Assembly: GCA_036394195.1 (NCBI GenBank)
Contig: DASWFO010000065.1
Span: 1 to 7,477 of the forward strand
Direction: 5' to 3'
Origin: DATJPD01 sp036394195
Lineage (GTDB): Bacteria > Pseudomonadota > Alphaproteobacteria > CACIAM-22H2
Length of the DNA: 7,477 bases
Part shown: in pieces, positions 1 to 7,477 of the stretch
Position numbering within the stretch: position 1 is the first letter of the stretch
How the letters are laid out: each line of letters opens with the position of its first letter
Position numbers and translations under genes: made by a program
The notes under the pieces: model-generated
Database searches by the model: none
Told to the model about the DNA's origin: nothing
Seen by the model: the letters and a program-made list of their open reading frames with translations, nothing else

Positions 1-1
1 G

Positions 2-172
2 GCGAAGAAGATCGTTCCCGCCTCGGCTGGAACGTTCCCGACCACCGGTCCTTTGTGGGTCGGCCTTCTCGTCGGCGTGATCCTGATCGTCGGTGGCCTG
101 ACCTTCTTCCCGGCCCTCGCGTTCGGCCCGCTGGCCGAGCACTACGCGATGGTCGCCGGCACGCTCTACTAG
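2..172 (+). CDS. kdpA: KdpA, K+-transporting ATPase subunit A (3' end only)
   Basis: This is the C-terminal 56 codons of KdpA, the channel-like subunit of the inner-membrane KdpFABC pump that binds and translocates K+. The frame enters from the left edge and ends at TAG 170-172. The residues match the KdpA C-terminus: a cytoplasmic stretch with PASAGTFPTTGPLWVG, then a last hydrophobic helix (GLLVGVILIVGGLTFFPALA), then a short tail. The family-typical PSAGTxPTxGPLxVGLL pattern is clear when compared from memory with E. coli KdpA. The four selectivity-filter loops lie upstream and cannot be checked. kdpB starts 28 bases after the stop, as expected for a co-transcribed pair. The start codon, operon promoter and any kdpF are outside the window. 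Confidence 0.95.
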   Translation, partial: AKKIVPASAGTFPTTGPLWVGLLVGVILIVGGLTFFPALAFGPLAEHYAMVAGTLY

Positions 173-187
173 TCCAACGCTACGCCC

Positions 188-193
188 AGAGGG
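188..193 (+). promoter_or_regulatory. Shine-Dalgarno site for kdpB
   Basis: AGAGGG lies 7 bases before the ATG at 201, an ideal ribosome-binding distance. It supports that ATG over the in-frame ATGs at codons 10, 12, 15 and 16. It sits in the 28-base gap after the kdpA stop. Confidence 0.7.
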
Positions 194-200
194 CACTCCC

Positions 201-2312
<2,112 letters not shown>

Positions 2313-2324
2313 TGCGCGGTCGAT

Positions 2325-2394
2325 CTGGATTGCTTCGTCGCCCCGGTGGGGCTCCTCGCAATGACGTCATTGCGAGCGAAGCGAAGCAATCCAG
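2325..2394 (+). repeat. REP/BIME-like inverted repeat in the kdpB-kdpC gap
   Basis: Two inverted copies of a dispersed-type palindromic unit meet head to head. The outer arms are perfect over 13 bp: 2325-2337 (CTGGATTGCTTCG) against 2382-2394. Between them lie a GCCCC-GGT-GGGGC hairpin (2340-2352) and a perfect 22-bp palindrome (2355-2376) centred on GACGTC. The right unit reads GTCATTGCGAGCGAAGCGAA then GCAATCCAG; the left unit is its reverse complement with a divergent middle. Sequences of this kind are common intergenic repeats in alphaproteobacteria, which is recognition from memory. Transcribed within the operon, it would fold into a branched RNA structure that could affect mRNA stability or read-through between kdpB and kdpC. 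No transposase or coding content is present. Confidence 0.85.
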
Positions 2395-2416
2395 GGGCCG
2401 ATAACGAACTGCATTC

Positions 2417-2420
2417 GGAG
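2417..2420 (+). promoter_or_regulatory. Shine-Dalgarno site for kdpC
   Basis: GGAG sits 8 bases before the kdpC ATG at 2429, just after the inverted repeat. It gives kdpC its own ribosome entry, which is needed because the 116-base gap prevents translational coupling to kdpB. Confidence 0.65.
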
Positions 2421-2428
2421 TAACGGCT

Positions 2429-3034
2429 ATGCTGAAACAAATCCGCCCCGCGATCCTGATGATCGTCGTCATGACGGTCATCACCGGCTTGGCCTATCCG
2501 CTCGGCATGACCGGGCTGGCCCAGCTCATCTTCCCGCATCAGGCGAATGGCAGCCTGATCGAGAAGGACGGCAAGGTGATCGGCTCCGAGCTGATCGGCC
2601 AGACCTTCGTCGAGGACAAGTATTTCCACGGCCGGCCGTCGGCGACGACCGACACCGACCCCAATGACTCGACCAAGACCGTGCCGGCGCCGTACAACGC
2701 CGCCAATTCGGCCGGCTCGAACGCCGGGCCGACCGCGAAGTCGCTGATCGAGCGCGTCACCGAAGATGCCGGCAAGCTGAAGGCCGAAAATCCGTCGACG
2801 CCCATCCCCGCCGATCTCGTCACCACCTCGGCCAGCGGCCTCGATCCCGACATCACGCCCGCCGCCGCCCTGTTTCAGGTGCCGCGCGTCGCCAAGGCCC
2901 GCGGCCTGCCCGAGGATCGGGTGCGCCAGCTGGTCAGCGACCGCACCGAAGGTCGCGTCCTCGGCGTGATCGGCGAGCCGCATGTCAACGTCCTCGAGCT
3001 CAACCTGGCACTGGACGGTGTTGCGGCGAAGTAG
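2429..3034 (+). CDS. kdpC: KdpC, K+-transporting ATPase subunit C
   Basis: KdpC is the single-span accessory subunit of the Kdp pump, needed for assembly and for high-affinity transport; its main domain is periplasmic. The protein has 201 residues, a normal length for the family. A short N-terminal segment MLKQIRP precedes one membrane helix at about residues 7-36, containing the conserved TGLAYPL. The soluble domain shows family motifs: YFHGRPSAT from residue 65, YNAANSAGSNAGPT from 89, SGLDPDIT at 136-143 followed by a helix with QVPRVAKARGL, and a C-terminal VLGVIGEPHVNVLELNLAL. The start has a good GGAG. The stop is only 8 bases before the EIIA gene, so the two are very probably co-transcribed. 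No defect is seen. Confidence 0.97.
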   Translation: MLKQIRPAILMIVVMTVITGLAYPLGMTGLAQLIFPHQANGSLIEKDGKVIGSELIGQTFVEDKYFHGRPSATTDTDPNDSTKTVPAPYNAANSAGSNAGPTAKSLIERVTEDAGKLKAENPSTPIPADLVTTSASGLDPDITPAAALFQVPRVAKARGLPEDRVRQLVSDRTEGRVLGVIGEPHVNVLELNLALDGVAAK

Positions 3035-3042
3035 CAGAAATC

Positions 3043-3516
3043 ATGAACGTCCGCGATCTCATCAAGCCGGAGCACGTGATCGCCCGGCTGCGCGCGCCGA
3101 CCAAGGACTCGGTGCTCCAGCTTCTGGCCAAGCACGCGGCGAGCGCCCTCGCCATGGACGCTCCGGCCTTGGCCGATCTCCTCGTGGCGCGCGAGATGCT
3201 GGGGTCGACCGGTCTCGGCCGCGGCATCGCCGTGCCCCACACCCTGGTCAAGGGGCTGCCGGGCTTTTTCGGGGTCCTCGCCCGGCTCGAAAGGCCGATC
3301 GATTTTGCCGCCATCGATGCTTTGCCGGTCGACGTGATCGTCCTCCTCCTCAGCCCGGCGAACGCCGGCAAGACCCATCTCGCGGCCTTGGCCGCCATCA
3401 CGCGGCGCCTCCGCGATACCCGGGTCGCGGACGGGCTGCGCGCGGCGCCCGACCCGCAGCATCTCTACGAAGTCTTCGTCGGTAGCACCCAGCCGACGGC
3501 GGCCCGCGCCTCATGA
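3043..3516 (+). CDS. PTS EIIA (PtsN/EIIA-Ntr-type) protein inside the kdp operon
   Basis: This 157-residue protein has the size and pattern of a PTS fructose/nitrogen-type EIIA domain, a cytoplasmic phosphoryl carrier and regulator. Visible family marks: an N-terminal LIKPEHV segment; helix SVLQLLAKHAAS; LLVAREMLGSTGLGRGIAVPHT with the phosphorylatable histidine at 66; an FGVLARLERPIDFAAID strand pair; the VIVLLLSPANAGKTHLAALA core; and ITRRLRD. No EIIB or membrane domain is fused, so it is probably regulatory rather than a sugar transporter. In E. coli, unphosphorylated EIIA-Ntr binds KdpD and stimulates its kinase activity; the position between kdpC and kdpD suggests a dedicated partner, which is inference. 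The Shine-Dalgarno is weak (GCAGAAA), so translation may depend on kdpC 8 bases upstream. It is likely a paralog of the housekeeping ptsN, which usually sits near rpoN, so no symbol is given. Family confidence is high, role moderate. Confidence 0.9.
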   Translation: MNVRDLIKPEHVIARLRAPTKDSVLQLLAKHAASALAMDAPALADLLVAREMLGSTGLGRGIAVPHTLVKGLPGFFGVLARLERPIDFAAIDALPVDVIVLLLSPANAGKTHLAALAAITRRLRDTRVADGLRAAPDPQHLYEVFVGSTQPTAARAS

Positions 3517-3632
3517 TCGGCCGTTGGTCCCCCTCGTTTTACGGCGCCTTTATGGGGGACGCGCCAGTTCCGTATGGCGGCCTGACGGGGGTCGCACCCA
3601 CATTTAGGGTCGAAGCTGTTGTGAATCTTCCT
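3517..3632 (+). other. AT-richer intergenic gap with a 7-bp inverted repeat
   Basis: This 116-base stretch between the EIIA gene and the small membrane-protein gene departs from the GC-biased codon pattern of its neighbours. If read in the frame of the ATG at 3513, many codons end in A or T (ttt, cca, gtt, gca, aca, gaa, gct, gtt, aat, ctt, cct), so it is probably not coding. It contains a perfect inverted repeat, GTCCCCC at 3527-3533 against GGGGGAC at 3554-3560 with a 20-base loop, and a weak GGGT-CGC-ACCC hairpin at 3589-3599. I found no convincing sigma-70 or sigma-54 promoter. It could be an untranslated leader for the downstream kdpDE part or a processing site. Confidence 0.45.
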
Positions 3633-3836
3633 ATGAGCGATTCCGCGAGACCGGTCATGTATGGCGGCCCCCTAGATAGATCGAGCGTCCGAAAGGGATG
3701 GCTCATTTATATCGGCGTCATGCTGGCGTTTTACGTGCTGATCAAGCTGTTCGGCGATGCGTCGCCGTCGTCGTCGTCCCAGGCGCCGGAGCCGTCGCCC
3801 GTTCCCAGCAGCCACACCGCCCAGGCGGCCCACTGA
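3633..3836 (+). CDS. Small single-span membrane protein of unknown function
   Basis: I do not recognise a family. Read from the ATG at 3633 it has 67 residues: a polar N-terminus with RSSVRKG, one strong hydrophobic helix at about 23-40 (WLIYIGVMLAFYVLIKLF), then a Ser/Pro/Ala-rich tail (SPSSSSQAPEPSPVPSSH). The basic residues before the helix suggest N-in, C-out topology. The start is uncertain. The ATG at 3513 overlaps the EIIA stop as ATGA and would give 107 residues, but its first 40 codons look non-coding. The ATG at 3657 (59 residues) has a weak GAGA upstream, and a GTG at 3621 is also in frame. The early codons include AGA, CTA, CGA and GGA, unusual beside the neighbours, while the helix and tail have normal codon bias. 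It ends 31 bases before kdpD. It is not a KdpF by position or length, but could be a small accessory of the pump or sensor (inference). Confidence 0.6.
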   Translation: MSDSARPVMYGGPLDRSSVRKGWLIYIGVMLAFYVLIKLFGDASPSSSSQAPEPSPVPSSHTAQAAH

Positions 3837-3867
3837 CCGCCGGACCCGGGTGGGCTAGAATGGCCCC

Positions 3868-6591
3868 ATGCCCGCCGATCCCGTGCCATCTAATGAGCGT
3901 CCGTCGCCGGAGTCGCTGCTGGAGCAGGCGGCGGCCGAGAAGCGCGGCCGGCTGAAGGTGTTCCTGGGGGCCGCCCCCGGGGTCGGCAAGACCTATGCGA
4001 TGCTCGAGGCGGCGCATCGCCGCAAGCGGGAGAACGTGGACGTCGTGATCGGCGTGGTCGAGACTCATGGCCGCGCCGAAACCGACCGCCTGGTCCAGGG
4101 CCTCGAGGCCCTGCCGCGGCGGAAGCTCGAATATCGCGGCCGGCAAATGGACGAGTTCGACATCGACGCGGCGCTGGCGCGCCGGCCGCAGGTGCTGCTG
4201 GTCGACGAGCTCGCCCATTCCAACGCGCCGGGCAGCCGCCATCCGAAGCGCTACCAGGACGTCGAGGAGCTGCTCGCCGCCGGCATCGACCTCTACACGA
4301 CGCTGAACGTCCAGCATCTCGAGAGCCTGAACGACGTCGTGGCGCAGATCACGCGCATCCGCGTGCGCGAGACGCTGCCCGACAAGATCCTCGAGCGCGC
4401 CGACGAGGTCGAGCTCGTCGACCTGACGCCGGAGGATCTGATCCAGCGCCTGCGCGAGGGCAAGGTGTACGTCCCGGCCCAGGCCGAGCGCGCGGTGAAG
4501 CATTATTTCCAGCCCGGCAATCTCACCGCGCTGCGCGAGCTGGCGCTGCGCCGCACCGCCGAGCGCGTCGACGACCAGATGGTCGACTACATGCGCCGCA
4601 AGGCCATCCCCGGCCCGTGGCCGGCCGGCGAGCGCATCCTGGTCTGCATCGACGACGACCCGGGCGCGCAGCGGCTGGTGCGCGCGGCGCGGCGGCTCGC
4701 CGACATGCTCGACGCGCGCTGGTCCGCCGCCTATGTCGAGCTGCCCCGGCATTACCGGCTCGGCGACGCGGCCAAGGACCGCATCGCGGCCGCGCTCCGG
4801 CTGGCCGAGCAGCTCGGCGGCGAGGCGGTGACGTTGCCGGGGACCGACCTGCCGGGGGAGATCCTGCGTTATGCGCAGGGCCACAACATCACCCAGATCA
4901 TCGTCGGCAAGCGCCGCCGCAGCCGGTGGCGCGACTTGATCGGCCGCTCGTTCGTCAACGAGCTGCTCCGCCGCAGCAAGGACGTGGCGATCCATGTCCT
5001 GACCGGAGAGGTCGAGGCGGAACCGCTGCCGCAACGCCGGCTGATGATGATGCCGCAGCCGCACCTGCAGCCCTATGTGCTGAGTGCCGTGGCGGTCGCC
5101 ATCGCGGCGGTGGTCGCGAAGATCGCCGAGAACCTGGTCGAGCTGCCCAATCTCTCGATGATCTTCCTGTGCGCCGTCCTGTTCGCGGCGGTGAATTGGG
5201 GCCTGTGGCCGTCGATCTTCGCCTCGCTGCTGAGTGCGGCGGTGTTCAACTTCTTCTTCATCCCGCCGATCTACACCTTCACCATCGCCCGGCCCGAGGA
5301 GGTCCTGTCGCTCAGCATCTTCTTCGTGGTCGCCATCCTGACCAGCCACCTCGCCGGCCGCCTCAGGGCCTATGCCGAAGGCGCCCAGCGGCGGGTGAAG
5401 ACCACCACGGCGCTGTTCGAGTTCAGCCGCAAGCTGGCCGCGTCGCCCACCCTCGACAATCTCTTGTGGGCGATCTCATTCCACGTCGCCGCGGCGATGC
5501 AGAGTCGGGTCGTGATCATGCTGCCCGAGGACGGGCAGCTGGCCATCAAGGGCAGCTACCCGCCCGAGGATACGCTGGGTGCCGCCGAGCAGATGGCGGC
5601 GCAGTGGGCGCGCGACCATGGGGAGCCCGCCGGCCGGCATTCGGAGACGCTGCCGAACGCCGACATGCTGTTCCTGCCGCTGAAGACCGGCCAGGGGACG
5701 GTCGGGGTGCTGGGCGTGCAGCGCGAAACCAGCACCGCCCCCTTCGATCCCAGCGAGCGGCGCATGCTGGATGCCCTGGTCGACCAGGCGGCGGTTGCGA
5801 TCGAGCGCGCCAATCTCAACGACGAGATGCGCGTGGCGCGCGTCCTCGCCGAGACCGAGAAGCTGCGCAGCGCGCTCCTGTCCTCGATCTCGCACGATCT
5901 GCGCACGCCGCTGTCCAGCATCCTCGGCTCCGTGACGAGCCTTCTCTCGGACGGCGCCCGGTTCAGTGAAGCCGCGCGCCGCGATCTGCTGGTGACCATC
6001 CAGGAGGAGGCGGAGCGGCTGAACCGCTTCGTCGGCAACCTGCTCGACATGACCCGCCTGGAATCGGGGGCCTTGGAGGTGAAGCGCGACTGGGCCGAGC
6101 TCGGCGACCTCGTCAGCACGGCGGTGGGCGCCACGCGGGCGCGGCTGGCCGGCCGCGAGGTCCGGATCGACCTGGAGCCGGGCCTGCCGCTGATCCGCGT
6201 CGACTTCGTGCTGTTCGAGCAGGTCCTGCTCAACCTGCTGGACAACGCCGCGAAATATGCGCCGCCCGGGTCGACGGTGAAGATCACCGCCCGGCGTGAG
6301 GACGACAATGTCGTGATCGAGGTGATCGATGACGGGCCCGGCGTGCCGCCGCCGGACCTGGAGCGCATCTTCGACAAGTTCTATCGCGTGCGCGGCGGCG
6401 AGCGGCAGGTGGCCGGGACCGGGCTCGGCCTGTCGATCAGCCGCGGCATCGTCGACGCGCATGGCGGCCAGATCACCGCCCGTAGCCCGGTGGCGATGGG
6501 GCACGGTGCCGCGTTCACCATCCGCCTGCCGGTCGAGACGCAGCCGGCCGGGGCGCAGCACTCGCCCGCGGCCTCGCCGGTGGCCGAATGA
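3868..6591 (+). CDS. kdpD: KdpD, K+/osmotic-stress sensor histidine kinase
   Basis: KdpD is the inner-membrane sensor kinase that phosphorylates KdpE when K+ is limiting. It has 907 residues, close to the 894 of E. coli. Domains in order: the cytoplasmic KdpD domain with Walker A GAAPGVGKT (34-42) and LLVDELAHSN (110-119) followed by GSRHPKRYQDVEELL; a universal-stress-protein-like domain at about 254-380; four membrane helices at about 403-421, 429-447, 449-467 and 479-497; a basic linker; a GAF-like domain at about 512-653; the HisKA box SISHDLRTP with His676 (E. coli His673); and an ATPase domain with N box Asn789/Asn793, DDGPG near 821-825 and GTGLGL at 850-855. All kinase motifs are intact. 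An in-frame TAG at 3856-3858 makes ATG 3868 the natural start, although its Shine-Dalgarno is poor. A short Ala/Pro-rich tail follows the kinase core. The stop overlaps the kdpE start. Confidence 0.98.
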   Translation: MPADPVPSNERPSPESLLEQAAAEKRGRLKVFLGAAPGVGKTYAMLEAAHRRKRENVDVVIGVVETHGRAETDRLVQGLEALPRRKLEYRGRQMDEFDIDAALARRPQVLLVDELAHSNAPGSRHPKRYQDVEELLAAGIDLYTTLNVQHLESLNDVVAQITRIRVRETLPDKILERADEVELVDLTPEDLIQRLREGKVYVPAQAERAVKHYFQPGNLTALRELALRRTAERVDDQMVDYMRRKAIPGPWPAGERILVCIDDDPGAQRLVRAARRLADMLDARWSAAYVELPRHYRLGDAAKDRIAAALRLAEQLGGEAVTLPGTDLPGEILRYAQGHNITQIIVGKRRRSRWRDLIGRSFVNELLRRSKDVAIHVLTGEVEAEPLPQRRLMMMPQPHLQPYVLSAVAVAIAAVVAKIAENLVELPNLSMIFLCAVLFAAVNWGLWPSIFASLLSAAVFNFFFIPPIYTFTIARPEEVLSLSIFFVVAILTSHLAGRLRAYAEGAQRRVKTTTALFEFSRKLAASPTLDNLLWAISFHVAAAMQSRVVIMLPEDGQLAIKGSYPPEDTLGAAEQMAAQWARDHGEPAGRHSETLPNADMLFLPLKTGQGTVGVLGVQRETSTAPFDPSERRMLDALVDQAAVAIERANLNDEMRVARVLAETEKLRSALLSSISHDLRTPLSSILGSVTSLLSDGARFSEAARRDLLVTIQEEAERLNRFVGNLLDMTRLESGALEVKRDWAELGDLVSTAVGATRARLAGREVRIDLEPGLPLIRVDFVLFEQVLLNLLDNAAKYAPPGSTVKITARREDDNVVIEVIDDGPGVPPPDLERIFDKFYRVRGGERQVAGTGLGLSISRGIVDAHGGQITARSPVAMGHGAAFTIRLPVETQPAGAQHSPAASPVAE

Positions 6592-7289
6592 CCGGCCCGC
6601 TCGCCCGCGTTCTCGTCGTCGACGACGAGCCGCAGATCCGGCGTTTCCTGCGCACCAGCCTCGACGCCCACGGCTACGACGTGATCGAGGCCGTCGACGG
6701 TCAGGATGCGATCAAGCGGACGACCGTCGAGAAGCCCGACGTGATCGTGCTCGACCTCGGCCTGCCGGACCTCAGCGGCTTCGAGGTCCTGAAGCGCATC
6801 CGCGAATGGTCCGACGTGCCGATCATCGTGCTGACGGCGCGCAACCGCGAGCCCGACAAGATCGAGGCGCTGGACCAGGGCGCCGACGACTACCTCACCA
6901 AGCCGTTCGGCATGGGCGAGCTGATGGCGCGCATCCGCGCCGCGTTGCGTCACCGGGTGCAGAGCAAGGGCGGCCAGCCGATCTTCAAGCTCGGGCCGCT
7001 CGCCGTCGATCTCGTGAAGCGGCTGGTCAGCCGCGACGGGCACGAGGTGAAGCTGAGCCCGCGCGAATACGACCTGCTGCGCATCCTGGTGCAGAACGCC
7101 GGCCGCGTCGTGACGCATCAGCAGATCCTGCGCGAGGTGTGGGGCCCGGCGCATGTCGAAGACACGCAATATCTCCGCGTGTATATCGGCCAGCTGCGCC
7201 AGAAGCTGGAGCCGGAGCCGGACGCGCCGCGTTACCTGATGACCGAGCCCGGCGTCGGCTACCGCCTGCGCGACGAGGAGCCGGCCTGA
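6588..7289 (+). CDS. kdpE: KdpE, OmpR/PhoB-type response regulator
   Basis: KdpE is the cytoplasmic DNA-binding regulator that activates kdp transcription once phosphorylated by KdpD. It has 233 residues, normal for the family (E. coli 225). The receiver domain (about 5-118) shows the acidic pair Asp12/Asp13, phospho-acceptor Asp56 in VLDLGLPD, Thr83 in VLTAR and Lys105 in LTKPF. A winged-helix trans_reg_C domain occupies about 133-229, with KLSPREYDLLRILVQNAGRVV, the recognition region HQQILREVWG and TQYLRVYIGQLRQKLE, and the final wing TEPGVGYRL. The ATG overlaps the kdpD stop as ATGA, so translation is probably coupled to kdpD. No target site can be shown because the kdp promoter is outside the window. 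Confidence 0.98.
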   Translation: MTGPLARVLVVDDEPQIRRFLRTSLDAHGYDVIEAVDGQDAIKRTTVEKPDVIVLDLGLPDLSGFEVLKRIREWSDVPIIVLTARNREPDKIEALDQGADDYLTKPFGMGELMARIRAALRHRVQSKGGQPIFKLGPLAVDLVKRLVSRDGHEVKLSPREYDLLRILVQNAGRVVTHQQILREVWGPAHVEDTQYLRVYIGQLRQKLEPEPDAPRYLMTEPGVGYRLRDEEPA

Positions 7290-7324
7290 GAGCCTCGCCC
7301 GCTCTTGAAACGGAATCCGACGCG

Positions 7325-7350
7325 GTCGAACCACCCTCTAGTGGTGCGAC
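7325..7350 (+). terminator. Imperfect hairpin after kdpE, possible terminator or operator
   Basis: GTCGAACCAC (7325-7334) and GTGGTGCGAC (7341-7350) pair at 9 of 10 positions (one A/G mismatch) around a 6-base loop, CCTCTA. It begins 35 bases after the kdpE stop, a plausible place for transcription to end. It lacks a following T-run, so it is not a classical intrinsic terminator. It could instead be a regulator-binding dyad or part of a repeat. Confidence 0.4.
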
Positions 7351-7386
7351 TCTGACAGATGATACCCAGTGCAGAACATCCTCAGT

Positions 7387-7477
7387 CGTCACCCCGGCCA
7401 AGCGGCGCAGCCGCGCGAGCCGGGGTCCATGCTGCCACGGGCGAGATGGACCCCGGATCTCGCTTCGCTCGTCCGGG
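7387..7477 (+). repeat. Palindromic intergenic repeat downstream of kdpE, cut by window end
   Basis: Several nested inverted repeats occur. ACCCCGGC (7391-7398) pairs with GCCGGGGT (7419-7426), enclosing a GCGGC-GCA-GCCGC hairpin (7402-7414). CCGGGGTCCAT (7420-7430) pairs perfectly with ATGGACCCCGG (7446-7456). CCCGGA (7452-7457) pairs with TCCGGG (7472-7477). The middle arm is shared, so the first two stems exclude each other. The CACCCCGG...CCGGGGTCCATG pattern resembles dispersed intergenic repeats common in alphaproteobacteria (from memory). It continues beyond the window and may help end or protect the kdp transcript. No coding content is seen. Confidence 0.8.

Noticed and set aside
2325..2394. 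CRISPR or insertion-sequence interpretation of the kdpB-kdpC palindrome
   Set aside because: There is only one inverted pair, no spacer periodicity, no transposase gene and no evident target-site duplication.
3543..3565. GGCGC/GCGCC pair as a terminator after the EIIA gene
   Set aside because: Only a 5-bp stem with a 13-base loop and no T-run; it overlaps the better 7-bp GTCCCCC/GGGGGAC pairing.
3650..3678. TAGATA at 3673-3678 as a possible -10 box for kdpDE
   Set aside because: The hexamer 17 bases upstream is ACCGGT, unlike TTGACA, and the site lies inside the probable small gene.
3742..5349. Long minus-strand open frame (535 codons) opposite kdpD
   Set aside because: Low-complexity Arg/Asp/His/Gln-rich translation, no family motif, and fully antisense to intact kdpD domains.
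4617..5969. Plus-strand open frame inside kdpD in another frame (450 codons)
   Set aside because: Arg/Ala/Gly-rich shadow of kdpD with no motif; the kdpD frame is continuous with all domains in order.
5476..7334. Minus-strand open frames opposite the end of kdpD and kdpE
   Set aside because: Same antisense artefact of GC-rich codon use; both plus-strand genes have complete catalytic motifs.

Overview
The window is almost entirely one plus-strand kdp gene cluster, which encodes the high-affinity, ATP-driven K+ uptake system and its two-component regulator. The order is kdpA (3' end only), kdpB, kdpC, a PTS EIIA (PtsN-type) protein, a small single-span membrane protein, kdpD and kdpE. The DNA is very GC-rich with strong G/C preference at third codon positions. 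It carries two palindromic intergenic repeats of a style common in alphaproteobacterial genomes. Together these suggest an alphaproteobacterium (Rhodospirillales or Rhizobiales-like); I cannot place it more precisely, and no taxonomic marker is present.

Layout: 2-172 is the last 56 codons of kdpA; its start, any kdpF and the operon promoter lie upstream of the window. kdpB (201-2312) is a complete P-type ATPase subunit with all catalytic motifs. The 116-base kdpB-kdpC gap holds a large inverted repeat (2325-2394). kdpC (2429-3034) is followed after 8 bases by the EIIA gene (3043-3516). Next come a short AT-richer gap with a 7-bp inverted repeat and a small membrane-protein gene (3633-3836, start uncertain). 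kdpD (3868-6591) overlaps kdpE (6588-7289) by the four bases ATGA. The tail (7290-7477) holds an imperfect hairpin at 7325-7350 and a second palindromic repeat that runs off the window end.

How the genes work together: KdpA (channel-like), KdpB (ATPase) and KdpC form the pump. KdpD senses K+ limitation or osmotic stress and phosphorylates KdpE, which activates kdp transcription. In E. coli, unphosphorylated EIIA-Ntr binds KdpD and stimulates it, but that EIIA-Ntr is encoded at the rpoN locus. Here an EIIA with an intact phosphorylatable histidine sits between the pump and sensor genes, so a dedicated EIIA-KdpD link is a reasonable inference. This and the unrecognised small membrane protein beside kdpD are the most interesting points. 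The rest is a well-known system with intact catalytic residues, and I do not see a wholly new system here.
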